Part shown: positions 15,919 to 23,523 of the stretch, one piece after another
How positions within the stretch are numbered: position 1 is the first letter of the stretch
Layout of the letters: each line of letters begins with the position of its first letter
Assembly: GCA_963664245.1 (NCBI GenBank)
Contig: OY760934.1
Coordinates: forward strand, 2,852,001 to 2,916,000
Origin: GCA-2711565 sp963664245
GTDB taxonomy: Bacteria > Bacteroidota > Bacteroidia > Bacteroidales > GCA-2711565
DNA length: 64,000 bases
Direction of reading: 5' to 3'
Notes under the pieces: generated by a model
Told to the model about the DNA's origin: nothing
The model's database searches: none
Seen by the model: the letters and a program-made list of their open reading frames with translations, nothing else
Program-made: the position numbers and the translations under genes

Positions 15919-16799
15919 GTATTGGCATTTAAAAGATTGTAGAAATAATGAGATGGGAGTTCATCCAAAGCGTAACTGTACGTGAAGAAATCGTTACGTT
16001 CCATAAAATCGATATTGCGGATATATTTACGCAAAAGTTCGTAAATGGATGAGCTTTTATCAATTTCGCCCATTAAGTGAATGTTAATGCTTTCGGGGTT
16101 GAGTTTGTGTTCTTCCAAAACATTTAGCAAAAAATAGGTGAAATCTTCATTAGTTCGGTAGTTGAATGTATTGCTAAAATGAAGTTTATAGCTTTGAAAG
16201 AAAAGAATGTCGAGCGATTTTGGACGAACATTTACAAATACTTGCTGAAAAACTTCCTGGTTTTTATACTTAATAATCAAGCCTTCAATAAGTGACGAAC
16301 GCGAATGCATGATGTTGTAATTAATGAAGCGCGCTTTAATTAACTCATGCAGTGGTTTTGGAAAAGCATACACATTACAAGCTTCCAGATTCTTAAGCTG
16401 GTCGAACCTGACTTCTTCATCATGATTTAGTTTGTGCGAAAATTTGAAATATTCTCCCAGGGCATTTTCATCAAAAAGGGCATTGGGTACCAGGGTTGAT
16501 TTTTCGCCTTCAAAAAGGATGTTTACGCAGTTAAAACGACGTTTGATAATGTCGAGCGATTCGAGCAACTCTCCCAGTTCTTTAGCTAATATTTCGTAAT
16601 TGTCAATCTCCTGAATAGCGTACGATTCGAAGGCAAGGTATTTATTACTGTCGGAATTTAGCAGACAAAAAGAAAATCCATCCAGAGCAATCTGGATGGA
16701 TAAAGAATAATTTTTATTAAAATCAGAATAACCTTTTTCTGCTTTAACAACAGCTTTGTCAATGTAACTTCTAAGTCTTATGATATTTGAGGACAACAT
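15906..16799 (-). CDS. DUF3822 family protein
   Basis: A 297-residue cytoplasmic protein without signal or transmembrane segments. Its position directly upstream of rsmD (13-bp overlap) and its sequence pattern (N-terminal YSLSIQIALDGFSFCLL, C-terminal MERNDFFTYSYALDELPSHYF) fit the DUF3822 family of Bacteroidota, which has an actin/Hsp70-like ASKHA fold by analogy with PilM-like proteins. That fold is my recollection and unverified. Function is unknown; the conserved pairing with RsmD suggests translational coupling or a shared cellular condition rather than a proven pathway link. Confidence 0.75.
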   Translation of the reverse strand: MLSSNIIRLRSYIDKAVVKAEKGYSDFNKNYSLSIQIALDGFSFCLLNSDSNKYLAFESYAIQEIDNYEILAKELGELLESLDIIKRRFNCVNILFEGEKSTLVPNALFDENALGEYFKFSHKLNHDEEVRFDQLKNLEACNVYAFPKPLHELIKARFINYNIMHSRSSLIEGLIIKYKNQEVFQQVFVNVRPKSLDILFFQSYKLHFSNTFNYRTNEDFTYFLLNVLEEHKLNPESINIHLMGEIDKSSSIYELLRKYIRNIDFMERNDFFTYSYALDELPSHYFYNLLNANTCEL

Positions 16800-16810
16800 T
16801 TTTCAAAATG

Positions 16811-17413
16811 TTAGAATTCCCAGTTACCATCGGTAGAAGCTTCGTTCATTGAACCTACTTTAAGTCCTTCGTATTTTTCTAATTCTTTTAATTTTTTACG
16901 TAAGTTGACAATTAGCTGGTGATCCATTCCGTGAAGAATATATTTGTAATGTGCTTTTACTTCAAACACATCCACCATGGTTTTACTAATCTCAATTTTG
17001 CCGGCTTCCATTTCAAACTCCTGACCATCAGAGAACGGGATAAAACGAAGGTTTTCCGGTGTAATGCCATCCTTGCTTTTAAAAAGAGTATCTTTTACAT
17101 ACACATACCCAATGATCTCGCTAATAGTTTTTGTAAAAGTAGTATCATTTGGATCAGGAATGATTTTTATTACAGGAAGCTGCCCTGTATTAATAAAATC
17201 AATTAACGTATCAAAGCTGGCAGTGTAATAGCCCTTGGCTGTTTTATACTGAACTTGAACGTCACGTATTTTTTTCAGTTTATTAATTACTTCTTTTTCT
17301 CTATTGGTTTTTTCGTTTTCAAACTGAACTGGTTGCATGATACTGCTGACTACCAGGTAAGCCAGTACCAGAATAACTATTGAAAGTAAAATTTTAATAA
17401 TGCTGCGTTTCAT
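16811..17413 (-). CDS. Uncharacterised single-pass membrane protein with pilin-like N-terminus
   Basis: The predicted product is 200 residues from ATG 17413. A short basic tip (MKRSIIK) is followed by one hydrophobic helix (about 5-27) and a periplasmic region. After the helix comes a NKLKKIRDVQVQYKTAKGYY segment that resembles the alpha-1 region of type II secretion or pilin-like pseudopilins, where small side chains and a GYY motif precede the beta domain. No GFxxxE prepilin cleavage site is visible, so it is not a canonical pilin. A -7 match TAAATTTG at 17445-17438 shows that the farther-upstream in-frame ATG at 17440 would lie inside the promoter, supporting 17413. It precedes DUF3822 and rsmD by 11 bp and likely shares their transcript. 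Confidence 0.65.
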   Translation of the reverse strand: MKRSIIKILLSIVILVLAYLVVSSIMQPVQFENEKTNREKEVINKLKKIRDVQVQYKTAKGYYTASFDTLIDFINTGQLPVIKIIPDPNDTTFTKTISEIIGYVYVKDTLFKSKDGITPENLRFIPFSDGQEFEMEAGKIEISKTMVDVFEVKAHYKYILHGMDHQLIVNLRKKLKELEKYEGLKVGSMNEASTDGNWEF

Positions 17414-17544
17414 ATTAATAGGGATTTTAAGTATTTGCAAATTTAAAATTTTTTTTAAATAAACTAATTTTTTATCAGTATTTAAACAAATTTTTAATTG
17501 TCGTTAAATTAGGCATTTTGAAGTATTTATATCCGTTTTTTGTT

Positions 17545-18000
17545 TTACTCGCAAAGGGTTTCATAAAGCGGGATGTCCTTTAAAAATTTGAAACTGTTAG
17601 TTTCAAAATTAATTTTGCAGCAATAGTGTTCATGTCCGTTGCTAACCAATAAAAAAGGCACTTTCAAACTCATATTGTAGCGTGCAATTTGTTCGAACAC
17701 CTCCTGTTTTATTTTTACAGAAGGGGCCTTGCACTCTACAATCATAATCGGTTTCCCGGCTTTATTGTGAACCACTGCATCAGTTCTTTTTTTTAACTTA
17801 TTTACTTCAAGCCCTTTTTCTATTGAGATTAACCCGCCCGGAATTCCCCTGTCATTAATCAGGTATTTAATTAAATTTTGCCGAACCCATTCCTCGGGGG
17901 TCAGTACCAAAAACTTTTTCCGGATATCGTCAAAAATCTCGGTTTTGTCGTTTTTACGTTGGAACCGGAAATCGTATTCGGGTAAATTTAATTTTTCCAT
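17545..18000 (-). CDS. Stand-alone HsdR N-terminal-like nuclease domain protein
   Basis: The 151-residue protein corresponds to the N-terminal PD-(D/E)XK endonuclease region of type I restriction subunit R (HSDR_N), without helicase domains or neighbouring hsdM/hsdS. Active-site residues are present: D74 in KKRTDAVV and E89-x-K91 in MIVECKAP, with the preceding VRQNLIKYLI helix. In Bacteroidota such solo genes are common beside housekeeping genes, so it is probably not part of a restriction system. It may act in DNA repair or processing; its role is undetermined. I chose ATG 18000 over 18027 because homologous proteins, as I recall, begin with M-x-x-LNLP. It is divergent from the AMP nucleosidase gene. 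Confidence 0.75.
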   Translation of the reverse strand: MEKLNLPEYDFRFQRKNDKTEIFDDIRKKFLVLTPEEWVRQNLIKYLINDRGIPGGLISIEKGLEVNKLKKRTDAVVHNKAGKPIMIVECKAPSVKIKQEVFEQIARYNMSLKVPFLLVSNGHEHYCCKINFETNSFKFLKDIPLYETLCE

Positions 18001-18091
18001 TCCCCACAAACTTATGAAAATATTCAAAATGCAGCAGGTAATTTTGCGGGAGTTTACGCAGAATGATTTAACTTTGTCAAAAGGGAATAAT

Positions 18092-18883
18092 ATGATTACT
18101 AAAAAAGAGATTGTAGGCGACTGGTTACCACGTTATACCGGCATTAAACTAAAAGACTTTGGAGAGTATGTTCTTCTTACCAATTTTAAAAAATACGTCG
18201 AACTTTTTGCTGAATGGCATAAGGTAGAAATAAAAGGTGAGGATCGTCCCATGCCTTGTGCTACAGCCGAAAATATTACTATTATAAACTTTGGAATGGG
18301 GAGTGCAAATGCAGCTACTGTTATGGATTTGTTGAGTGCTGTTGAACCCAAAGCTTGTTTGTTTTTGGGTAAATGTGGTGGCTTGAAAAAGAAAAATAAC
18401 CTGGGCGATTTGATTCTCCCAATTGCGGCCATTCGTGGCGAAGGGACTTCAAATGACTATTTTCCGCGGGCGGTTCCGGCATTGCCGGCATTTAACCTGC
18501 AAAAGGCAATATCCACAACCATTCGCGATTATGGCCGTGACTATTGGACGGGAACCGTTTACACTACCAACCGCCGCGTGTGGGAATACGATGAAAAATT
18601 CAAAGAATATTTGCAAAAAACCCGTGCCATGGCCGTAGATATGGAAACGGCCACGATTTTTATGGTGGGCTTTGCCAATGGAATTCCTACAGGATCGCTA
18701 CTCCTGGTTTCCGACCAACCGATGATTTCATCCGGTGTAAAAACCGAAAAGAAAGATAAAATCATTACTGAAAATTATGTAGAGGGTCATTTGAGAATCG
18801 GGATCGATTCACTGAAACAGTTGATAAACAAGGGAGAGACGGTTAAACACCTGTATTTCGATTATTTTAAAGAAGACCAATAA
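18092..18883 (+). CDS. amn: AMP nucleosidase
   Basis: The enzyme hydrolyses AMP to adenine and ribose 5-phosphate, or belongs to the closely related nucleoside phosphorylase-fold group annotated as AMP nucleosidase in Bacteroidota. The 263-residue protein begins MITKKEIVGDWLPRYTG. It has the phosphorylase-fold NFGMGSANAATVMDLL and FLGKCGGLKKKNNLGDLILP motifs, the MAVDMETATIF active-site motif, and SDQPM near the C-terminus. Upstream in-frame starts from 17945 overlap the divergent HsdR-N gene and add non-conserved sequence, so ATG 18092 is preferred. The stop codon overlaps the holA start by one base (TAATG). Confidence 0.9.
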   Translation: MITKKEIVGDWLPRYTGIKLKDFGEYVLLTNFKKYVELFAEWHKVEIKGEDRPMPCATAENITIINFGMGSANAATVMDLLSAVEPKACLFLGKCGGLKKKNNLGDLILPIAAIRGEGTSNDYFPRAVPALPAFNLQKAISTTIRDYGRDYWTGTVYTTNRRVWEYDEKFKEYLQKTRAMAVDMETATIFMVGFANGIPTGSLLLVSDQPMISSGVKTEKKDKIITENYVEGHLRIGIDSLKQLINKGETVKHLYFDYFKEDQ

Positions 18884-19881
18884 TGACGTTTGAGAAGATC
18901 ATTCAGGACCTGAAAAACAAAAAATATTACCCGGTATACTTGCTGGCAGGAGAGGAGTCTTATTTTATTGATGAGATTTCGGACTATATTGAAGAAAATG
19001 TGTTGGACGAAGCCGAGCGTGATTTCAACCAAACCATTTTGTACGGCAAAGACACCGATGTGGCAACCATTATAGGCACTGCAAAACGTTTCCCGATGAT
19101 GGCTAAGCACCAGGTGGTGATCGTAAAAGAAGCCCAGGAACTCCGGAACCTTGAAACCCTGAATGATTATGCGCTTAAACCGCAGGAAAGCACAATTTTA
19201 GTACTTTGCTATAAATACAAAAAATTTGATAAGCGTAAGAGCCTGTCGAAAACCGTGGCTAAAAGTGGGGTGTTTTTTGAATCGGCTAAATTGTACGAAA
19301 ATAAAGTTCCCGACTGGATCAACTCGCAACTACATTCCCGGGGCTACACCATTCGTCCTAAAGCAGCCATGATGCTGACCGAGTTTTTGGGAACCGACCT
19401 GAGCAAGATCGTCAACGAAATTGGCAAACTGGAAATTAATTTACCTAAAGGCACCGAAATCAACGATCAGATCATTGAAGAAAATATCGGTATCAGTAAA
19501 GATTACAACGTGTTTGAGTTGCAAAAAGCCTTGGGCGAGAAAAAGGAATTTAAAGCCTACCAAATCATCAATTATTTTGCCGCTAACGAAAAAGATAACC
19601 CGATGATTAAAATGGTAGGGGTGTTGAATAATTTCTTTACCAAATTATTGATTTACCACGTTCAAAAAGATAAATCCCGGGCCAGTATCGCTTCGGCTTT
19701 GAGCATTAATCCTTTCTTTTTTAACGATTACCAGATTGCCGCCAAAAACTATTCGTTCGGGAAATTAACGGAGGTGATTTCGCTGCTCCGTGAGTACGAT
19801 TTGAAGTCCAAAGGCGTAGATAACAATTCTTCTTCCGATGGAGAATTAATGAAAGAACTGGTGTTCCGGATTTTAAATTAA
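18883..19881 (+). CDS. holA: DNA polymerase III subunit delta
   Basis: HolA is the delta subunit of the clamp loader that opens the sliding clamp. The 332-residue protein shows the family pattern: an N-terminal YPVYLLAGEESYFIDEI motif, then an ATPase-like domain without a functional Walker A, the IVKEAQELRNLE region, and a C-terminal helical collar. The length is normal. It overlaps AMP nucleosidase by one base, indicating coupling. The combination HsdR-N/AMP nucleosidase/holA is, as I recall, a conserved gene string in Bacteroidota. Confidence 0.92.
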   Translation: MTFEKIIQDLKNKKYYPVYLLAGEESYFIDEISDYIEENVLDEAERDFNQTILYGKDTDVATIIGTAKRFPMMAKHQVVIVKEAQELRNLETLNDYALKPQESTILVLCYKYKKFDKRKSLSKTVAKSGVFFESAKLYENKVPDWINSQLHSRGYTIRPKAAMMLTEFLGTDLSKIVNEIGKLEINLPKGTEINDQIIEENIGISKDYNVFELQKALGEKKEFKAYQIINYFAANEKDNPMIKMVGVLNNFFTKLLIYHVQKDKSRASIASALSINPFFFNDYQIAAKNYSFGKLTEVISLLREYDLKSKGVDNNSSSDGELMKELVFRILN

Positions 19882-19916
19882 ATAGTGAAATTCCACGTAT
19901 CTTTACTTAAAAAAAC

Positions 19917-20747
19917 ATGGGTATTACTGTGATTAAAGGAAATGGGGAGCGAGTGTTGTTTGAGGCCGAAAAACTCAAAAAAGCACTGGCCAATTCAGGC
20001 GCGAATACTGCCGAGCAGGAACGAATTGCAAAGCAGCTTGAACCTCGTTTGTACGAAGGAATAACTACCCGGAAAATCTATCAAATGGCCCATGCTTTGC
20101 TGCGTAAGCAGTCCAACCGTTTGGCGGGTCGTTACCGTTTGAAAAAAGCAATTATGGAACTGGGTCCAACGGGTTATCCTTTCGAACACCTTGTCGGGAA
20201 GTTGTTTGAGCTGGAAGGTTACGAGGTGGAAACCGGGGTAATGGTGCAGGGAAAATGTGTGCAGCATGAGGTGGATGTGGTGGCCCGCAAGGGTAACGAA
20301 ATGATTATAATTGAATGCAAATTCCATAGCGATAACAGCCGCAAATGTAATGTACAGGTGCCGCTTTATATTCAATCACGGTTTTTGGATGTAAAAGCCG
20401 CCTGGGAAAAAACTTACGGAAAAAACATTTCCTACAAAGGAGGGGTGGTAACCAATACACGTTTCTCTGATGATGCGACCTCTTTTGCCGAATGTGTCGG
20501 CTTGCGCTTGGTTTCTTGGGATTATCCCGGCTCAAAAGCCCTGAAATACTGGATCGATAAATCGGGATTTCACCCGCTAACTTCTTTGCATGCCTTGAAC
20601 AAAAAACAAAAGCAACTCCTGCTTGAAGAGGGCATTGTGCTTTGCCGTGAAATTGTGGAGCAAAAAGATTTGTTAAGCAAAATCGGAATCCCCAACCGGC
20701 AAGCCAAAAAAATCCTTACCGAAGCCGAGAACCTGATTATGGAATAG
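19917..20747 (+). CDS. ATP-cone domain fused to PD-(D/E)XK endonuclease domain
   Basis: In this 276-residue protein, residues 1-85 (TVIKGNGERVLFEAEKL and RKIYQMAHALL) form an ATP-cone, the nucleotide-sensing domain of class I ribonucleotide reductases and NrdR. Residues 88-200 are a restriction-endonuclease-like domain with E90, D120 (HEVDVVA) and E133-x-K135 (IIECKFH). The C-terminal part (about 225-275) reads like a helix-hairpin-helix segment (LLSKIGIPNRQAKKILTEAE). The combination suggests a nuclease whose activity or assembly responds to ATP/dATP. It stands alone, 35 bp after holA. Such fusions exist in other bacteria but I know of no characterised member. No methyltransferase partner is present. 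Confidence 0.8.
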   Translation: MGITVIKGNGERVLFEAEKLKKALANSGANTAEQERIAKQLEPRLYEGITTRKIYQMAHALLRKQSNRLAGRYRLKKAIMELGPTGYPFEHLVGKLFELEGYEVETGVMVQGKCVQHEVDVVARKGNEMIIIECKFHSDNSRKCNVQVPLYIQSRFLDVKAAWEKTYGKNISYKGGVVTNTRFSDDATSFAECVGLRLVSWDYPGSKALKYWIDKSGFHPLTSLHALNKKQKQLLLEEGIVLCREIVEQKDLLSKIGIPNRQAKKILTEAENLIME

Positions 20748-20821
20748 TTTTTTATTAGTGCGGATTAGTGTTTGGGATTTTGAATTAAGTATAAGAAAAT
20801 TTGAATAGATTTAGCTAACTT

Positions 20822-23347
20822 CTATTCTTCAATTTTGAGTATTCTTTTAAATTGCTCTTTAAACCATGCTGTTTTACATAATTCGCCTTTTTTTAAATTA
20901 TATTTACTTAGAATTTCTTTGTTAAAATAATCTTTCATACTATAAGATTTAAAGAAAGTTTCAATATCATCTGATTCAAGATACTCAATTATTTGATTTT
21001 CATCTTTCTTGATTTTTAGATTTTCAGATTCTATTTTGAATTCTTGATATGAGTTTCTAGAATTCTTGAAGATTGAGATGATGTGGTTTTTGTTATGTTT
21101 TTTTTGTTTAATAATTTCATTTATGTACTGATTTTTATCAAAACCTTTTAATTTTAATTCTTCTATATTATTTGGATGGTATAGATAGTTTTCAAAACAA
21201 TAATAATCTAGAATATAATAATTAGGATATTTGGTCTGTATTTTTTCAATTTCTGAGTCTGTTAAATAATCCCGATCTCTTAATCCAAACCTGTCAATGG
21301 TAGTTTTGACTTGAATAAAAACAGATGAACTGTCTCTTTCAGGGAAAAATAATACATTATCAAGTTCAATTTCTGTTAATAGTTCTACATTACTATTTTC
21401 ACAAACTATAAGTTTATCTTTTGAAAGCTGACCACTTAATATATCTCTTGTTAATTTAAGTACTTCAACTTCTTCAAGACTTATGTTACATCTTATATAT
21501 TTTAAATTTTTTAACTCATATCTCTGTAATAATTCATATTTATAAAACGCTGGATTATCAATTGTTTTGCAGTAGGAGCAATTACAGGGAATCATCTCAT
21601 TCACTTTAATTCTATTGTAATCCTTATGGATTTCTTTTATGGTTTTTCTAATAATAAATAGATATTCTCTTTTATGCTCACCTTCGATTTCAATAACAAT
21701 TTTATTTTCAAAATATTTTTCTCTTATAAGTGCTCTTGTTTTATCGTATTTTAGGATAACTCCATATCTCCAGTAACTATCTTCATGTATATCATTGCTT
21801 AGTTTTACAATTAGTCTTGCCAATATCCCTTTAGGCATAAAATTATATTTTATCTCAAATTTTAAATTTTCAGGGGAGAATTTCCATGAGTGTTCAATTT
21901 CATCAACAGGGAGTAGGCGAGGAACAAGGTAACCACCGCTTTCTAATTCGAAACATAAATCAAATTTTCTGTTTTTCATTAATGAAATCAATTCTCTCTG
22001 TCTGTATTTATAATCTCCAGAATCCCAGATCCTTGTTATATCTTCATTTGTAAACTTGCCTTTTTGATTAATAATTTTTTTATCATCTAAGATTCTATAT
22101 ACACCTTTAGTAATCCATTCATGATTTAAGAATACAATATCTTTCAATTCTATATCGTCTTGAAAATGTAGTAAAACGCCCAAATCGTGAAAATACTCAC
22201 TAAGAAATAGTGCTCTTTCTTCACTTCGATAGTATTTTTTACATAGACTTAAATATTCTCTAATTGAAATATAGTTTTTCCCTTCTAATTTTAAATCTTC
22301 TATTTCTCGTCTTATATCAACCCAAACCTTCGGTAAAGGTGTTCCGATATGTGGAAGCCGCGAAGCCTGTTCAATTAAAAAGTTTTTAAATTCAATAAAT
22401 GAATCCCTAAATTCATCTGCTAAACTGATTTTATGGAAATCTATTATATTATTAAATATATCTTTGAATTCTTTGATTGGAAGTTCTTTCGTGGGTTGAT
22501 CACATTTATTTAATATCATTATCACTGGGCTTTTATCTCCCAATAGTTTTATGATGTTTAGCCAATAGTAGAAGTCATCATAGCTATCTTCCTTTCTTGA
22601 CTCTGTGACCAACAAATAAATTGATCTTTTAGTTAAAAAAAATTGGTGTGTAGAATGATAAATCTCTTGTCCTCCAAAATCCCAAATATTTATTTGAAAA
22701 TCTCTTGTAATATTTGGATTTATCGTTTTTATTTCATTTTCTGGCACTATCCACCTTCCGATGTTAATGCCTTCAGTACTAACCATATCATCTAGTTTAT
22801 AATTGTTGTCCATCAGAGCTGTGGAAATACAAGTTTTTCCGGCTCTTCCTTCACCAACTAAAATTAATTTAACTTCGAATAAATAGTCTTTCTCACTTAA
22901 TTCTTCTATAAAATTCCTAATTGATTCAATCCCTCTTGCTACTATTTCAGGTGGTAATAATTCAAACGGGTTTTCTTCGAGATGCAATTCTTTTAAGTTA
23001 GGCATGTTTGCAATCTTTTCAGATAAGTGAACTAGTTTGTTTTTAGAGAAATCAAGATGCATCAAAGAATTTAATTTAGCTATTTCTTCAGATATTACAG
23101 ATACTTTATTATCTGAAATATTCAAGTTTGTTAACTTTTTTAGTTTTCCTATTTCATCTGGAATAATCTTAATTCTATTCTTCATTTCATCTTCACAAAA
23201 AGGATCATTACTTAAATTAATTGTCCTTAACTCAGTATATTCAAACACTTCTTCAGGTATTTCTCTTAAACCACAATTTTTGAGATTTAAAGCTGTCCAT
23301 CCATGAATTTTTACATTGTCTAGTTGTTCTCTAATTTTTTCTTTCAT
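20822..23347 (-). CDS. Roco GTPase: LRR-Roc-COR with C-terminal Toprim-like (DUF4435/OLD-like) domain
   Basis: An 841-residue protein in four parts. (1) Leucine-rich repeats, about residues 15-135 (LTNLNISDNKV and similar, each about 23 residues). (2) A Roc GTPase, about 157-335: P-loop GEGRAGKT (165-172), switch II DFGGQE (223-228), NKCD (280-283). (3) A COR region, about 335-585, then a CNCSYC knuckle (588-593) with C620, as in many bacterial Roco proteins before their effector. (4) Residues about 643-730 resemble a Toprim core: acidic E650 in IVCENSNVELL, D691 and D693 in GLRDRDYL, E719 in CFENYL, the layout of DUF4435/OLD nucleases. All GTPase motifs are intact. The gene is much more AT-rich than its neighbours and rich in Lys, Ile and Asn, suggesting recent acquisition. 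It has no evident partner gene. The Roco call is secure; the Toprim call is by motif reading only. Confidence 0.85.
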   Translation of the reverse strand: MKEKIREQLDNVKIHGWTALNLKNCGLREIPEEVFEYTELRTINLSNDPFCEDEMKNRIKIIPDEIGKLKKLTNLNISDNKVSVISEEIAKLNSLMHLDFSKNKLVHLSEKIANMPNLKELHLEENPFELLPPEIVARGIESIRNFIEELSEKDYLFEVKLILVGEGRAGKTCISTALMDNNYKLDDMVSTEGINIGRWIVPENEIKTINPNITRDFQINIWDFGGQEIYHSTHQFFLTKRSIYLLVTESRKEDSYDDFYYWLNIIKLLGDKSPVIMILNKCDQPTKELPIKEFKDIFNNIIDFHKISLADEFRDSFIEFKNFLIEQASRLPHIGTPLPKVWVDIRREIEDLKLEGKNYISIREYLSLCKKYYRSEERALFLSEYFHDLGVLLHFQDDIELKDIVFLNHEWITKGVYRILDDKKIINQKGKFTNEDITRIWDSGDYKYRQRELISLMKNRKFDLCFELESGGYLVPRLLPVDEIEHSWKFSPENLKFEIKYNFMPKGILARLIVKLSNDIHEDSYWRYGVILKYDKTRALIREKYFENKIVIEIEGEHKREYLFIIRKTIKEIHKDYNRIKVNEMIPCNCSYCKTIDNPAFYKYELLQRYELKNLKYIRCNISLEEVEVLKLTRDILSGQLSKDKLIVCENSNVELLTEIELDNVLFFPERDSSSVFIQVKTTIDRFGLRDRDYLTDSEIEKIQTKYPNYYILDYYCFENYLYHPNNIEELKLKGFDKNQYINEIIKQKKHNKNHIISIFKNSRNSYQEFKIESENLKIKKDENQIIEYLESDDIETFFKSYSMKDYFNKEILSKYNLKKGELCKTAWFKEQFKRILKIEE

Positions 23348-23445
23348 AACTAACCACTTGGATTATACAGAAGTTTTCTAAGATAAATTGTTTTGGGGAG
23401 TAAAAACAAATTCATTCTTACTCAGTAAATATAATAAATTTTGAG

Positions 23446-23466
23446 ATGCTGAATCAAGTTCAGCAT
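23446..23466. repeat. Short inverted repeat resembling a dispersed Bacteroidota repeat
   Basis: Arms ATGCTGAA (23446-23453) and TTCAGCAT (23459-23466) enclose TCAAG. The sequence around it (GAGATGCTGAATCAAG then TTCAGCATGACA) resembles short dispersed repeats I remember from Bacteroidota intergenic regions. It lies between the Roco gene promoter region and the fadD terminator. Copy number cannot be judged from this window. Confidence 0.45.
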
Positions 23467-23471
23467 GACAT

Positions 23472-23500
23472 AAAAAAAGACCTGCCATTTGGCAGGTCTT
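23472..23500 (-). terminator. Intrinsic terminator of the acyl-CoA synthetase gene
   Basis: A perfect 10-bp stem (AAGACCTGCC at 23477-23486 with GGCAGGTCTT at 23491-23500), loop ATTT, is followed on the minus strand by seven T (23478-23472). It lies 24 bp after the fadD stop and separates it from the Roco gene. Confidence 0.88.
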
Positions 23501-23523
23501 CGTATTTTGCTTTAATTTTTTTT

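Noticed and set aside
15388..18000. HsdR-N protein plus nearby genes as a restriction-modification system
   Set aside because: No methyltransferase, specificity or helicase subunit is present; RsmD is an rRNA methyltransferase.
20750..20780. Tandem ATTAGTG repeats between the ATP-cone gene and the Roco gene, considered as insertion target duplication
   Set aside because: No matching copy at the other end of the Roco gene; two 7-mers are within chance in AT-rich DNA.
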